The position numbers and the translations under genes were made by a program. From Rubrivivax sp. (lineage in GTDB: Bacteria; Pseudomonadota; Gammaproteobacteria; Burkholderiales; Burkholderiaceae_C): a DNA stretch of 64,000 bases. Below, piece by piece: positions 38,605 through 50,900 of the stretch; positions within the stretch are counted from its first letter, which is position 1, and each line of letters starts with the position of its first letter. Location of the stretch: NCBI GenBank assembly GCA_027490215.1, contig JAIXYO010000066.1, positions 124,001 to 188,000 of the forward strand. Reading direction: 5' to 3'. The notes beneath the pieces are model-generated. The model ran no database searches. It worked only from the letters and a program-made list of their open reading frames with translations, and was not told the origin of the DNA.

Positions 38605-40146
38605 ATGAACCTGAAGCTCCGTCTCATCTCCGCCGCAGCCATCGCAACGTGCTCGATGGCCTCGCAAGCCCAATTGGTTACCGCAGCGTGCTCTGCCGCC
38701 ATCACCGACGCTGCTGCTGCAGAGGCACTGGTGGCCAACTGCACCCCTGTCGCCACGCTGTTCATCGGCGGCGCCTCGACCCAGTCGGCCAACACGCTGA
38801 CCGTGCTGAACGCCAAGCTGTTCGACACCGCCTTGATGGCCCCGATCGAGATCACCGACAACGCCTCCCCGACCAAGGCCAACATCAAGGCTTACATTGG
38901 CAAGACCAAGGCCATTACCGGCGGCTACCCTGCCGGCTCGCTGATCTATGTGGTCTACAACTACAACAACGGCTCGGCTGGTGGCGTGTCGCAACTGCTG
39001 GCCAAAACGCCCAAGCTGACCGATCAGACGATCCCCGCGAAAGCGATTCCTGAAGCCACCGTGGCGTTCGTCGGCCCGGCCAAGAACATCAACACGCCCG
39101 GCGGTACGGTGAAGAACGCCTTCTGCGGCACCGTTGCCACTGGCGTGACCTCCTCGGCCACCAAGGTCGCTTGCAACTCGATCACCACGATGACGGCCGA
39201 CGTGGCGCTGAGCGATGTGCGCGCCCAAGAGCTTTACTCCCTGTACCCTGCCGCCACAAACAAGCCTTCGACCCTGACGCAAGTTCCGCTGTTCGTGCAG
39301 TCGTTCGGCGTGGCGGTCAGCCAGCCTCTGTACATCGCGCTGCAAAAGAAGAACGGTCTGGACACCACGGTCTGCGGCGTTTCCCCCGGCATCGACACCG
39401 CTGCCTGCCAGCCAAGCATCAGCCGCGCTGACTACGCCAGCCTGGTCGCCGAAGGCGGCAAGGTCAACTCGCTGGCCGCCCTGACCGGCGACAGCACGCT
39501 GACCGCCGAGCTGAAGCTGTCACGCCGTGACGACCTGTCGGGTACGCAAGCCGTGTCCAACATGTTCTTCGTCAACGGCCAGTGCGGCGGCAACGACGAG
39601 GTCACTGTGCCCAAGTCCATCGACATGGCCGTGGCCAAGGCTGGTGGCCTGATGGGTGGTCTGGCGATCCGTACCGACGTCGCCGATGACGTGACTGGCG
39701 TTCTGGACGTTCAGGCCAATGCGACCAGCACCAACGTCAGGACGTTCGTCGGTTCGACGACGGATTACGCCATCGGCGTCGCGGGCGTGGGTTCTGGCGG
39801 CAAGCAGGGCACTGCAGGCCGCTTCGTGAAGATCGACGGCGTGAGCCCGAACTTCGACGGCACGAACTACTCGACTGCCACGGCCACCCGTAATCAGATC
39901 AACAACGGCTATCAGTTCTCCTATGTGATGTTCGGCATGTACGTGACGGCCATGAAGGACCTCGCCAAGAAGGCCACGGTCCTCGCAGTGCTCGACGGCT
40001 TCAAGTCGTCGGCAGTGACCAACCTGTCTGGCATTGCTTACCTCGACTCGGATGCTTCGAACGCTGTTGCGGCCCAGCAGGCCAAATACAGCCGCGTCGA
40101 CTCGAGCGGCAAGACCAACAACTGCTCGCCGATCACCAAGCTGTGA
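38605..40146 (+). CDS. Large secreted protein of unknown function
   Basis: A 513-residue protein with a signal peptide (KLRLISAAAIATCSMASQA). The mature part is Ala/Thr/Ser-rich with a few cysteines that could pair (AACSA, ANCTP, NAFCGT, VACNS, TTVCGV, TAACQPS, GQCGG, NNCSP). Segments such as LFIGGASTQSANTL and ADVALSDVRAQELYSLYP with VAVSQPLYIALQKKNG weakly recall periplasmic phosphate-binding (PstS-like) proteins. I would not call it a transporter subunit, because no ABC genes are near. It has its own promoter region with the duplicated repeat, and strong terminators follow. It may be an abundant surface or extracellular protein. Confidence 0.75.
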   Translation: MNLKLRLISAAAIATCSMASQAQLVTAACSAAITDAAAAEALVANCTPVATLFIGGASTQSANTLTVLNAKLFDTALMAPIEITDNASPTKANIKAYIGKTKAITGGYPAGSLIYVVYNYNNGSAGGVSQLLAKTPKLTDQTIPAKAIPEATVAFVGPAKNINTPGGTVKNAFCGTVATGVTSSATKVACNSITTMTADVALSDVRAQELYSLYPAATNKPSTLTQVPLFVQSFGVAVSQPLYIALQKKNGLDTTVCGVSPGIDTAACQPSISRADYASLVAEGGKVNSLAALTGDSTLTAELKLSRRDDLSGTQAVSNMFFVNGQCGGNDEVTVPKSIDMAVAKAGGLMGGLAIRTDVADDVTGVLDVQANATSTNVRTFVGSTTDYAIGVAGVGSGGKQGTAGRFVKIDGVSPNFDGTNYSTATATRNQINNGYQFSYVMFGMYVTAMKDLAKKATVLAVLDGFKSSAVTNLSGIAYLDSDASNAVAAQQAKYSRVDSSGKTNNCSPITKL

Positions 40147-40152
40147 TCGGGC

Positions 40153-40172
40153 GCCGGGCCCGCAGGCCCGGC
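40153..40172 (+). terminator. GC-rich hairpin after the secreted-protein gene
   Basis: GCCGGGCC, CGCA, GGCCCGGC is a perfect eight-base stem six bases after the stop, followed by TTCTT. It is the first of two tandem hairpins. Confidence 0.65.
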
Positions 40173-40190
40173 TTCTTGCAGGTGTGTTCA

Positions 40191-40216
40191 ACGGCCCCTT
40201 TCGAGGGGCCGTTTTC
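40191..40216 (+). terminator. Rho-independent terminator
   Basis: ACGGCCCC, TTTCGA-type loop, GGGGCCGT, followed by TTTTCTC. It is a canonical terminator separating the secreted-protein gene from the two-partner secretion operon. Confidence 0.88.
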
Positions 40217-40311
40217 TCATCAGTAAAAATGAATTGATCGGTTAAGTGTTGCCGAAAGGCGATTTACGTTGTTTTCACGATTGCGTCACAGCACTCTCAG
40301 ATCATCTCGGG

Positions 40312-41940
40312 ATGACGACGTTTAATGCGCTTGTGCCTTCCCGGCAAACCCGCCTGAAGGCGGCCTTGTGGTTGGCTGGCATGACCGTGGCGGTCAGCGC
40401 TGTGGCCGCAGACGGCTCCTCAACGGTTGCAGAGCGGGCCTTGCCGCGCTTTGACATCTACCAATATGTGGTCGGTGGCAACAGCGTGCTCAGCGCGCTG
40501 GCCATCGAGCTCGCCGTCACGCCCCACCTGGGTGAACGCAAGACGCTGCGCGACGTGGAAGCCGCCCGCGCGGCGCTCGAAAAGGCCTATCAAAGCGCGG
40601 GGTACCTGACGGTGGCGGTGTCGATCCCCGAGCAGGCGGTCGACACGGGCGAAGTGGCGCTGCAGGTGGTCGAAGGCGAGGTGGACCGCCTGCGCGTCAG
40701 CGGCACCGAGTACACCTTACCCAGCGCGGTCAAGGCCGCCGTTCCCGAACTTGCCGAGGGCAAGGTGCCCAATTTCCCGGTGCTGCAGGCCCAGCTGGCC
40801 GCACTGAACCGCACGGCAGATGCCCGCGTCACGCCGGTGCTCAAGGCGGGCGCCTTGCCCGGGACGGTCGAGGTGCAGCTCGATGTCGACGACCAGTTGC
40901 CCCTGCACGGCAGCGTCGAGCTGAACAACCGCCAAACGCCGAACACCACCGCGACCCGGCTGTCGACGTCGCTACGCTATGACAACCTTTGGCAGCGTCG
41001 TCACAGCGTTTCCTTGACGCTGCAGACCGCGCCCGAGCGGCCTGCCGACGCGCGCGTGGCCTCGCTGAGCTACACCCTGCCGGTGGAGCCCATCGGCGGT
41101 GCGCTGTCGATCTACGCAGTTCACTCGCGCAGCAAGTTTGCCAGCCTGGCCAATGCGCCCGGGCTGGGCTTGCTGGGCAATTCCGACACCGTCGGGCTGC
41201 GCTTGAGCTCTTCCTTTGGCGCGGGCACCGACCTGCTTCAGACCGTGTCGGTCGGGCTGGATTACAAGGATGTTCAGCAGACCATCAAGGTGCGTGGTGG
41301 TGGTAGCAGCGACTCGCCGATCACCTATGCACCACTGGTGGCGAGCTACAACGGCATGCTGATCAAGGGCGAGCGCAGCAGTGCGCTGGACCTGACGCTG
41401 ACCCTCGGCGTGCGCGATATGCTGGGCGATTCCGACGCCAAGTTTGCTGCCAAGCGTGCGGGCGCGTCCGCCAACTTCCTGTCGTTGCGCGGTGGCCTCG
41501 CACACACCGAACCGCTGGGCCGGTGGTCGCTCTACGCGAAGCTGGATGCCCAGGGTAGCAACGGCCCCCTGGTGCCTACCGAGCAGATGGTGGCTGGTGG
41601 CGCTGACAGCGTGCGCGGCTACCGTGAAGGAGAAGTTTCCGCCGACCTTGGCGTGCGCACCACGTTCGAGCTACGCACGCCGCGTGCAACGCTGGGCTCG
41701 GCGTCTTCCGGTTGGTGGCTGAGCGGTCTGGCGTTCGTCGATCTGGCGCGCCTCAAAACCTTGAAGGCCGTGGCGCCGCAGCCGCGCTTCGCGTCGCTGC
41801 GCGGTGCTGGCTTCGGCTTGCGCTTGGCTGCGCCCGCCGGCCTGAGCCTGGAAGCCGATCTTGCCCGTGCCCTGGTGGCAGGCGAAACCACGCGTTCGGG
41901 TGATCTGCGCTTGCATGCGCGCGCCCTTTGGGCTTACTGA
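40312..41940 (+). CDS. Two-partner secretion outer-membrane transporter (ShlB/FhaC family)
   Basis: TpsB-type Omp85 protein of 542 residues that exports the large exoprotein encoded next. It has a signal peptide (ALWLAGMTVAVSAVAA), a POTRA region (FDIYQYVVGGNSVLSALAIE; VSIPEQAVDTGEVALQVVEG) and a C-terminal barrel. Typical barrel sequences are GSVELNNRQTPNTTATRLST, the conserved MVAGGADSVRGYREGEVSAD (VRGY motif of Omp85 loop 6) and FVDLARLKTL. The ATG at 40312 gives a proper signal peptide. It lies four bases upstream of the exoprotein gene, so the pair is co-translated. Confidence 0.94.
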   Translation: MTTFNALVPSRQTRLKAALWLAGMTVAVSAVAADGSSTVAERALPRFDIYQYVVGGNSVLSALAIELAVTPHLGERKTLRDVEAARAALEKAYQSAGYLTVAVSIPEQAVDTGEVALQVVEGEVDRLRVSGTEYTLPSAVKAAVPELAEGKVPNFPVLQAQLAALNRTADARVTPVLKAGALPGTVEVQLDVDDQLPLHGSVELNNRQTPNTTATRLSTSLRYDNLWQRRHSVSLTLQTAPERPADARVASLSYTLPVEPIGGALSIYAVHSRSKFASLANAPGLGLLGNSDTVGLRLSSSFGAGTDLLQTVSVGLDYKDVQQTIKVRGGGSSDSPITYAPLVASYNGMLIKGERSSALDLTLTLGVRDMLGDSDAKFAAKRAGASANFLSLRGGLAHTEPLGRWSLYAKLDAQGSNGPLVPTEQMVAGGADSVRGYREGEVSADLGVRTTFELRTPRATLGSASSGWWLSGLAFVDLARLKTLKAVAPQPRFASLRGAGFGLRLAAPAGLSLEADLARALVAGETTRSGDLRLHARALWAY

Positions 41941-41944
41941 CATC

Positions 41945-44900
41945 ATGAACCTTCGGCGCGCCAGTGGTTCCTCTCGTGCCCCGTCGGCCAGCCGGCCGCA
42001 CGGCAACTCGCTGCAGCAGCGACCGGCGCTGAGCCGTCTGGCGCTGTGGGTCGCACTGGCCCTGCTGGCGGCAGAGATGTCGCATGCCCAGCCGGCGGGC
42101 AGGGTGGGCGCGACCGCGCTGCCCAGCGGCAACACCCAGCGCACCGGCACGCCGGTGACCTACAGCGCGCCGGTGAAGGACCCAGTGACCGGTCGCACCA
42201 CGGCCCGGCTCACGCAGACCGATGCCACCAACATCGTCAACTGGCAGACCTTCGACATCGGACGCGACGCGCAACTCAACATCGTGCAGCCCTCGAGCAC
42301 ATCGGTGTTGCTCAACAAGGTCTCGGGTGGCGCCTTCGAGAACAAGACGGTGATCGAGGGCGTGCTCAACGCCAACGGTCGTGTCTATCTCTACAACCCC
42401 AATGGCATCGTCTTCGGCTCGACCGGTCGTGTCAACGTCAACAGCTTGATCGCCAGCAGCCTGAAGTTCGACGAATCGCGGGTGGTGGGCGGCCTGTTGC
42501 GCCAGGGTGCCGCGCCGGTGCTCGGGGCCGATCCTTCGCTGGGTGCGGCGCCGGGGAGCGTGCTGGTCGAAGGCGGCGCCGTGATCACCGCTGCGCGAGG
42601 CGGACTGCTGCTGCTGGCTGCACCGCAGGTTCGCAACGAGGGTGCGTTGAGTGCGCCCGATGGCCAGGTGATGCTGGCCGCGGGCAGCAAGGTCTACCTG
42701 GCCGCACCACGGCCGTCCGAGACCGGCACCAGCCTGCGCGGTCTGTTGGTCGAGGTCAGCAACGACCAGGCCGTGGGGCTGCTGGCCGGTGGTGCCATGT
42801 CGGACAACGGCACCGCAGAAAACGCCGCGACCGGGCGCATCGACGTGGAACACGGCAACGCCACGATGATCGGCTACGCGGTCAACCAGAACGGTCGTGT
42901 GTCGGCCAGTACGTCGGTCAACCTCAACGGTTCGGTCTACCTGCTGGCCCGCGATCAGGCCGTGCCGACTGCCACCGGGGTCGTGGCCACCCGCTCCGGG
43001 CCGCTGGTGCTGGGCCCGGACAGCGTGATCGAGGTGCGGGAAGACAGGCAAGACACGTCCAAGGTTCCAGCCACCAACACTTTCAACCGTTCGCTGGTGC
43101 GACTCAACGGCAACAACATCGAGTTGCAGTCGGCCGAGTCGCAGTCCGGCGAGAAGTCTGCCGCGAAGATCGTGGCGCCAGGCGGTAATGTGCTGATGCT
43201 GGCCGAGCGCCTGTACGCCGAGGCGCCGGGCACCAACCCGCCCGACCCACGCACCGACAGCTCGCGTGTCGATTTCGGTGCAGGCTCGTTGGTCGATGTG
43301 TCTGGCAGCCATGGCACCACGCTGGCGATGGACAGCAACATCGTGACGGTCGAGTTGCGTGGCACCGAACTGGCCGACAACCTGGCGCTGCGCGATTCGC
43401 CGCTGTATGGCTCCAAGGTGCGCATCGATGCACGCAAGGGCACCGCCGTGGGCGATGTGTCGGGCTGGCTGAAGCAACGCCAGTTCAGCCTGGGTGAGAT
43501 CAATGCCAACGGCGGCACGGTCAGCGTGGTGGCGGGCTCGGCCATCATCCAGCGCGGCGACAGCTTGATCAATGTCGACGGAGGCTGGGTGGACGTGGCT
43601 GGCGGCCTGCTCAACACCAGCCAGTTGCGACTGGGCAACACGCTGGTGGACATCGGCGCGGCCAAGGCGGGCGTGGCCTACGACGAGGTGGTCAACCTGC
43701 CCGACAGTGCCGCCCGTTTCCAGGCTGGTTACCGGCAGGGCGCGAGCGCGGGCATGGTCCAGTTCTCGGCGCCTGTCATCGTGCAGCAGGGCGAACTGAG
43801 CGGCAACGTCGAGCGCGGGATTTACCAGCGAGACCCCGGCGGTGTCAGTTACCCGTTGGCAGCCCGGCTTGAGATCGGCACCCTGTCAGACACCGCTGTG
43901 TCGACCCCGGTGCCGACCATCAAGGTGTCGGATGATCCGAAATCGGGCAGCTTCGGTTGGGGCTGGTTCGGACGGCCTGCCGATGGCGACTACGGTCTGG
44001 GCTGGTACGGCGGGCGCTCGGCAGGCTATGCCAGCCAGTTTCGCTACCAGGGGTTGTTGCAGCTGAGCGCCTCTGATGCCGCCGCACGTGTGCTGCCTGC
44101 TGTGGGCGAGCCGTTGAATGGCCTGGCCGACACGTTGACGCTGAATATGCAGGCGCTGGGGAATGCGGGCTTCACTGCCTTGTCTGCCCAGACCGGCGGC
44201 AACATCGAAATCACGCAAGCCCTGACGCTGGCACCGGGCAGCATGCTGCAACTCGACGCGTCGCAGCCAAGACTCACACCCAATGAGGGCGAGACGCAAC
44301 CGCCCGACGGCGGCAAGTTGACGGTGGGCGCCTCGGTGTCGATGGCCGGTGGCAAATTCACCGGCAAGGCGCTGAGCATCGACGTCAGTGACGGTGTCAC
44401 GCTCGACGTGGCCGGCCTCTGGACCAACGACCGTTCCTTTGCCAACCCAGGGCGCGATGCCACTGGCAACCCGAGCGATCCAGTCGCCAAGGCCGGTGGT
44501 GAGGTGTCGCTGAGTGCCGCTTCGATCGCGCTGGGCGATGACGTCGGCATCGATGTCTCGGCCGGTGCCTGGTTGCCAGCCACGGGCGGCGTCGACAACG
44601 GCAAGGCCGGCTCAATCTCGATGGTCGTCAAGCCGCTTGACACCACAGCTCTGGGCATGAATCTGGCCACCCTGGGTTGGGGAAGCGACCTGAGACTGGC
44701 AGGTTATGGTTTTGGCGGCGGCGGAACCCTGAGGCTGGTCGGACGCGATGTCGTGCTCGGCAATGTGCCGCTGGCGCAGCAATCGGCCGGTGACCTGGTG
44801 CTGGCCCCGGTGTTTTTCGAGCAAGGCGGCTTTACCAGCTATGACATCGGTGCCAACCGCAATCTGACCTTGGCCGCCAACACCGCGCTGCGGCCGATGG

Positions 44901-47900
44901 CCAGCCAGCGCGTGCTGAACAGCGGCGCCGAGCGCACCCGCAGCGGCAGGCTGAGCGACGTGACCTACGAGCAGTTGTCGCCGCTGGCGAGGCCGGGACT
45001 CGTGCGCCAATCCACCAATCTCAGCCTGCGCGCCGGGGTCAGTCTGGCGCCGACCGATGGCAGCGCCACCGCTGGTCGTTTGCGCGTGCTCGACGGAGCG
45101 AGCGTGGTGCTTGATCCGGGTGCGTCGCTGAACCTTCGCTCGTCCGGCCAGCTCGAGGTCTATGGCAGCCTCAACGCCCCTGGTGGTCGCATTGCGCTGG
45201 GATTGACGCCGTTCGGCAGCGACACCAACTTGTACAACCTGTGGCTGGGTCCGGCCGCCACGCTGCGCGCCGATGGCAGCGCTGCACGGCTTTACACCAA
45301 CGGTCTGGGGCTGACCAGTGGCGAGTTGCTCGGCGGTGGCAGCATTACCCTGGGCGGCACCACCGACAGTGCCTCCGACGGCAGCAGCGTGCTCAACCCG
45401 GCGGCTGCCTATGTGGTGATACAGCCGGGCGCGACGCTCAGCGCCGGCGGCGTTTCGGCCTTCGGGTTGAAATTCCAGTCGGGCAGCGGCACCACCACGG
45501 TCGATCGTCTGACCAGCGCGGGCGGCAGCATCGACATCCGCTCGTCGAAGGGCATGGAGCTCTACGGCAGCTTCCTGGGCAGCGCTGGCGCAGGCGCCAA
45601 CGCGGGCAGCCTGACGGTGGCGCTGGAGGGCGACACCGAAGCCGTGCTCAACGTGGTGAAGTCAGGTGCTCCGGTCGGTAGCACCACCGCCAAGGACGCC
45701 CTGAGCGCCAGCACCTATCGGGGAACGCCAGGCAGTGCGACCGTGTTGGCCAGTGGCTTGACCGACGGCGGCTTTGGCCGCCTGCGCTTGCGCAGTTCGG
45801 GGGCGCTCGGCTTCTCTCTGGAAACCGGGGACCAGGCGCTGACGGCATCGCATTCGATCGTGCTGGACGCGCCCACCTTGCTGGCAGACAGAGCGCTGCG
45901 TACCTCGGTTTACAACGACCTGCTCAAGACTGCCATCGCCGAACTGAAGGCCGCCGACAAGCTGGCCGGCATCAAGCGCACCACCGAAGAGCTGGCCGAA
46001 GCGGCCGCCCCGCTGGCAAGCACCCGTCTGGCCAGCAGCACCCTGCTGCAGGACACGCCTGCGACGCTGTCGCTGCAAGCGGCGTATGTGCAGCTGGGCG
46101 ACAGCAGCGCCTTTCAGACGGTGTTTCCGCTGGTCCCGCAGCCCGACGAGGCGGCCCCACGTGTGGCGATGGCGGGCAACTCGGTTCTCAAGGTCAAGGC
46201 GTCGAACATCGATCTCAAGGGCCACAGCGCACTGCAAGGCTTCGGCACAGCGTCGCTGGATGCAGCCCAGGACGTGCGTCTGGTCGGCGTGGCGTGGTCC
46301 GATCAACAGACCGGGTACTTCGACGGCACCCAGCGGGGCTCGTTCTGGATGATGGGCTCGTTGGACCTGACCAGCGCGCAGGTACTGCCCACCACCTTGA
46401 GCGATTTCACCTTCGCGGTCGCCGGCAGCGACCTGGACGGCTCCGGGCGCCTGAACTTCGCCGCCAACGGCCTCACGCCACAGGCGCCGCTTTCGGCCGG
46501 GGGCTCGATCACCGCCTGGGCGCCGCACATCGTGCAGGCCGGGCGGCTGGTGGCACCGTTCGGCAGCATCACGCTCGGCAACACCGATGCCGCCGTGTCG
46601 GACATCCTGACGCTCGACCTGCGCTATGCGGCTGGCAGCCTGACCTCGGTGGCCGGTCAGGGTCCTGTGCCGCTGGGCACGGTGTCCAACGGCAGCGTGC
46701 CGACAGCCAGCAGCTGGACGACCTTGCTGTCCGACGGCACGGTGGTTTCGTTGCGCCAGAACCCGAGCGCCAATGCGCTGACCGCGCAACGCGCGTTGCC
46801 GGGCAAGTCGATCACCTCACTGGCCGGCAGCATCACCACCGACGCGGGGTCGACGCTCGACCTGTCGGGCGGTGGCAGCCTGTTTGCCTATGGCTTCACG
46901 CCGGGCAAGGGCGGATCGAAAGATGTGTTGTCGAACAACACCCTCGGCACCGCTGCGCGTGCCAAGACCACGGTCTTTGCCATCGTGCCGGGCTACACGA
47001 GCCAGCTCGCGCCTGTGGACGGGCAGTACGGCATCGACGGCGGACTGGGCATGGGCGATGCGGTGTGGCTGTCGGGCGCGGGTGACCTGAAGGCCGGCAC
47101 CTACACCTTGCTGCCCGCGCACTATGCGCTGATGCCCGGCGCTTACAGCGTCACGGTCGCACCCGGCAACCGCGACATGGTGGCCAGCGCGAACCGCTTG
47201 CGCACCGACGGCGCCTGGCTCATGTCCGGCCGCCTTGCCAATGTCGCCGACGGGGCGATGGATCCGCGCAGCCAGGGCTTCGTCGTCGCACCGCGTTCGG
47301 TGGTGCGGCGCCAATCCGAATTCACTTTGTACGACGCTGGCAGCTACTTCACCGACAAGGCGAAAGCCGCTGGCATCGCCGCGCCTGAGTTGCCCGGCGA
47401 CGGCGGCCACGTGGCCTTTGCCAGCCAGAACGCGATCAACAGCGCGCTTCGCTTGCAAGGCCGTGTGCTGCTGGGCGCTGCCACCGGCGCCTTGGCGGGT
47501 ACGGCGGACGTGGCCGCACCGAAGATGGAAATCACCTCCGGCAGCACGACTGGTCCGGACGGCGTGGTGGCTCTGTCTGCCACCCTGCTGGCGGACTGGC
47601 GCGCTCGCGCGTTGACGCTGGGCGCGCTGCACAAGACCGTGGATGGCCAGGAGCAGCTCGACGTGCGCACCAGCGAATTGACGCTGAGCAACGACGCGGC
47701 GAACCCGCTGACCGCGCCTGACGTGCTGCTGGCGGCAAGCGACGTTCTGCGGGTCAAAACGCAGGCCACGGTATTGGCTGAATCTGGCGCTGCCGGCCCC
47801 GCCGCCGATCTGGTGTTGCCATCGGCGGGCGCGCTGCTGCGGGTGAGCAGCGGTGCTGCCATCGGTGTGAAGCGCAGTGAGGCACCGTCCAGCGGCGGTG

Positions 47901-50900
47901 GCGTGCTGTCCATCGCTGCGGGCGCCGTGGTGTCGGGCAAGGGCGCGGTGCAGATCGATGTCACGGGCAGCGCGGTCAACGCGGGCTCGATCCGGGTGGG
48001 AGATCGCGGCACCTTCACTGCGGCAGCGCCCGACATCAGCCTGGGCGATGCGATCCCGCAGGACGTGGCCGCGTCCACGCTGGCCTTGGACGAATCGGCG
48101 CTCGCCTCGTTGTCCAAGCTGGACCGCATCAGCCTGGACAGCCGACAAGGCTCGATCACCGTTTACGGCTCATCGCACGTCGGCAGCGACGCCACGAGGC
48201 GACTCTCGCTTGCGGGCAGCGGCATCGTGGCGGGGGGAGAGAACGCCTCGGAGGCCTTATTCCAGGCTGAAAACGTCGTGCTGAACGGCCGCGCCCTCAG
48301 CGAGGTGCCGACCAGCTCCACCAGCGGCGGATCGTTCACGGTCCAAGGGGAAACGATCGAGCTGGGCTCTGGCCTCATGGCGCTGCAAGGCTTTGCACAG
48401 GCCACGCTGCAGGCCGGCAAAGCGGTACGCGCCGCTGGGCAAGAAGGGGCGCTGTCAGCCGACCGCACGCTGACGCTTGACGCTCCGCGCATCACGGTGG
48501 CTCCGGGTGCAAGCGGGCTGTTCCAGACCACGGGCGAGTTGCACTTGACGGGCGCGATCAGCAGCGCCGATGACGAGAAAAAGCCGGAAGGCGGCGGGGG
48601 ACAACTGGGCTTCCAGGCCGCGTCCATTGATGTGGCCACGCGCATCGAGGCGCCCTCGGGCCAGATCAAGATGTCCGCCACCCGAGAGATCACGGTGAAT
48701 TCCGGTGTGGTGACGGTTGCCGGCGCAGTGCTGCAAAAGAACGGTGCCAGCGCCTACGGGCCGGGTGGCAGCCTGGTGCTGCAAGCACCGCAGATCACGC
48801 TGGGCGAGCAGGCGATGCTCGACGTGTCGTCCACCGCGGCGGACGCAGGCCATTTGACGATCAACGCGACCACCCCAGACGGCACGGGCTCGGTGAGTTT
48901 CGGGGCGCAGCTACTTGGCGCAGCGACACCAGTGGCTGGCCTGGGCCTGCCCGCTCAGGGCCGTTTCACGCTGGACACCGACAGCGCTGGCGCGGCGGGT
49001 GACTTCGGAACGCTGAACAAGACGCTGAACCAGGCGGGCTTCACCGGCGCGCGTGACTTCCGGTTCCGCCATGGCGATGTGACGCTCGACGGCCAGGACA
49101 GCATCGTGGCGCACGACTTCACCTTGGCCACGGATCAGGGCAGCATCACCGTGACGGGCGACAGCGTGATAGACGCTTCGGGCCTGGCCGGTGGCAGCAT
49201 CCGTTTGCTGGCCTCGCAGCCCACTGCTGGCGGCGTGTCCGGGAAGGTGACGATCAGCGGCCAAGCCGTGTTGAATGCGGCTTCTGTAGCCGACAGCGAC
49301 GCCGGGGCTGGCGCCGTGGGCCGCGGCGGCCGGGTGCTGATCGGCACTGCGGCGGCTGATGGCTCCGACATCAGCGATGTCGATCAGGCGGCCAGCTTGC
49401 ATCTGGCGGGCGGGCGCATCGATGTTTCTGGCGCGCCGGCGGCTGGCGATGCTGCGCGGCGCGATGGCCGCGTGACCCTGCGCGCGCCGCGTCTGGCCGA
49501 CGGCAGCGATGTGGCGGTGGCTGTGCTGGACACCAGCATCTCGCCGGGCGCGACGGCAGTGATCGAGGGTGTCAAGGTCTACCGCGGCAGCACCGTCAGT
49601 GAACAGGCCGACAGCGCGACCAACCTCGACGCCACGACCAGCGGCCAGATGTACAGCGATGCACAGGACTTTGGCCAACAACAGGCCGCGATTGCAGCAC
49701 GCCTGCTGCTCGGCGATGTGGCAGTTCGCTCGGGCGTCGAGATACGCTCGGACGGCGATCTGTCGGTGTCGGTCAACGAGTTCGCGTCCAACGCCGCCGA
49801 ACGAGGCTGGGACCTGAACGCCTGGCGCTTTGAAGGCCAGCCGGTCAACCTGTCCTTGCGTGCCGCGGGCAACCTGACGGTGGTCGGGTCGATCAGCGAT
49901 GGTTTTGCAAAGCCGGACGACAGCGGGCTGGCCATGCCGGTGTGGGCGCTGGCCGGTGGGGCATCGGCCGACTTGCAACTGGTGGCCGGTGCCGACCTGC
50001 AGGCAGCCAGCACGACGGCGGTGCTGAGCGCCGATCGACTCGAGGCGGGCAAGGGCAACCTGAGGCTGGACTTTGCCGCACGCACCCCAGTCCCGGTCGA
50101 TCGCCAGAAGCTGGATGAATACTTCCAGCCCCAGTACGACGACGATGGCGACGCGGTGACATACACCCCCGCCATGAAAGAGGCAGGCGGCACCGGAATC
50201 GTGGCGCCCAACACCAATGCGCCGGTGACATCGACCGATGCGCCGGTGGCGGTGGTGCGCACCGGCACCGGACGCATCGATGTGGCTGCGGCCCATGACA
50301 TCACCCTGGCCATGGCCAAGGTCTACGTCAGCGCCGAGCCCGACGAGACGCTGGACAAGCCTCTCATCAGTACCGAGACTTTGTACGGCGCCTCGCTGTA
50401 CACCGCTGGCGCACCGCTGGCCCCTGATGCCGGCGTGGTGGCACCGAGCAACGCCCTGAACACTCGCTACGGCGCGGGGGGCAAGGTGGCGGCCGCCACG
50501 TTCGCCGACGGAGGCGGGCCGATCAGCGTGAGGGCTGGCCGGGACATCAATGGTCCGCAGAACAACAGTGGCTGGTACACACGCACGGGCGGCACTGAAG
50601 CCATCGCGGGTGACTCCGAGTCCAAGCCGAAGGTGGCGGGCACGCCGGCCGTGCCAGGCACCATCGTGCCCCTGCCGCGGGTCGTGCCGCAAATGGTCAA
50701 CAACTGGTTGTTCCGGCAGGGCCGCAGCACCACGGATGCCGACGGCAGCGTGGTGTTCGAGACGCTGGCAGACCAGACGACCACGCTGAACACTGCCTGG
50801 TGGGTGAGGCCGGACTATTTCAATCAAGGCATCGCGACCCTGGGTGGCGGCGATGTGACGGTCACGGCCGGGCGCAGCATCAGCAACTTGTCGGTCAGCG

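Noticed and set aside
38605-40146. Phosphate-binding (PstS) protein
   Set aside because: There is only weak local resemblance and there are no pstCAB or phoU genes nearby, so I left it as unknown.
41753-43477. 574-codon open frame on the minus strand over the start of the exoprotein
   Set aside because: It overlaps both the TpsB end and the TPS domain. Its composition (Arg/His/Gln) is typical of antisense GC-rich frames, and it has no recognisable motif.
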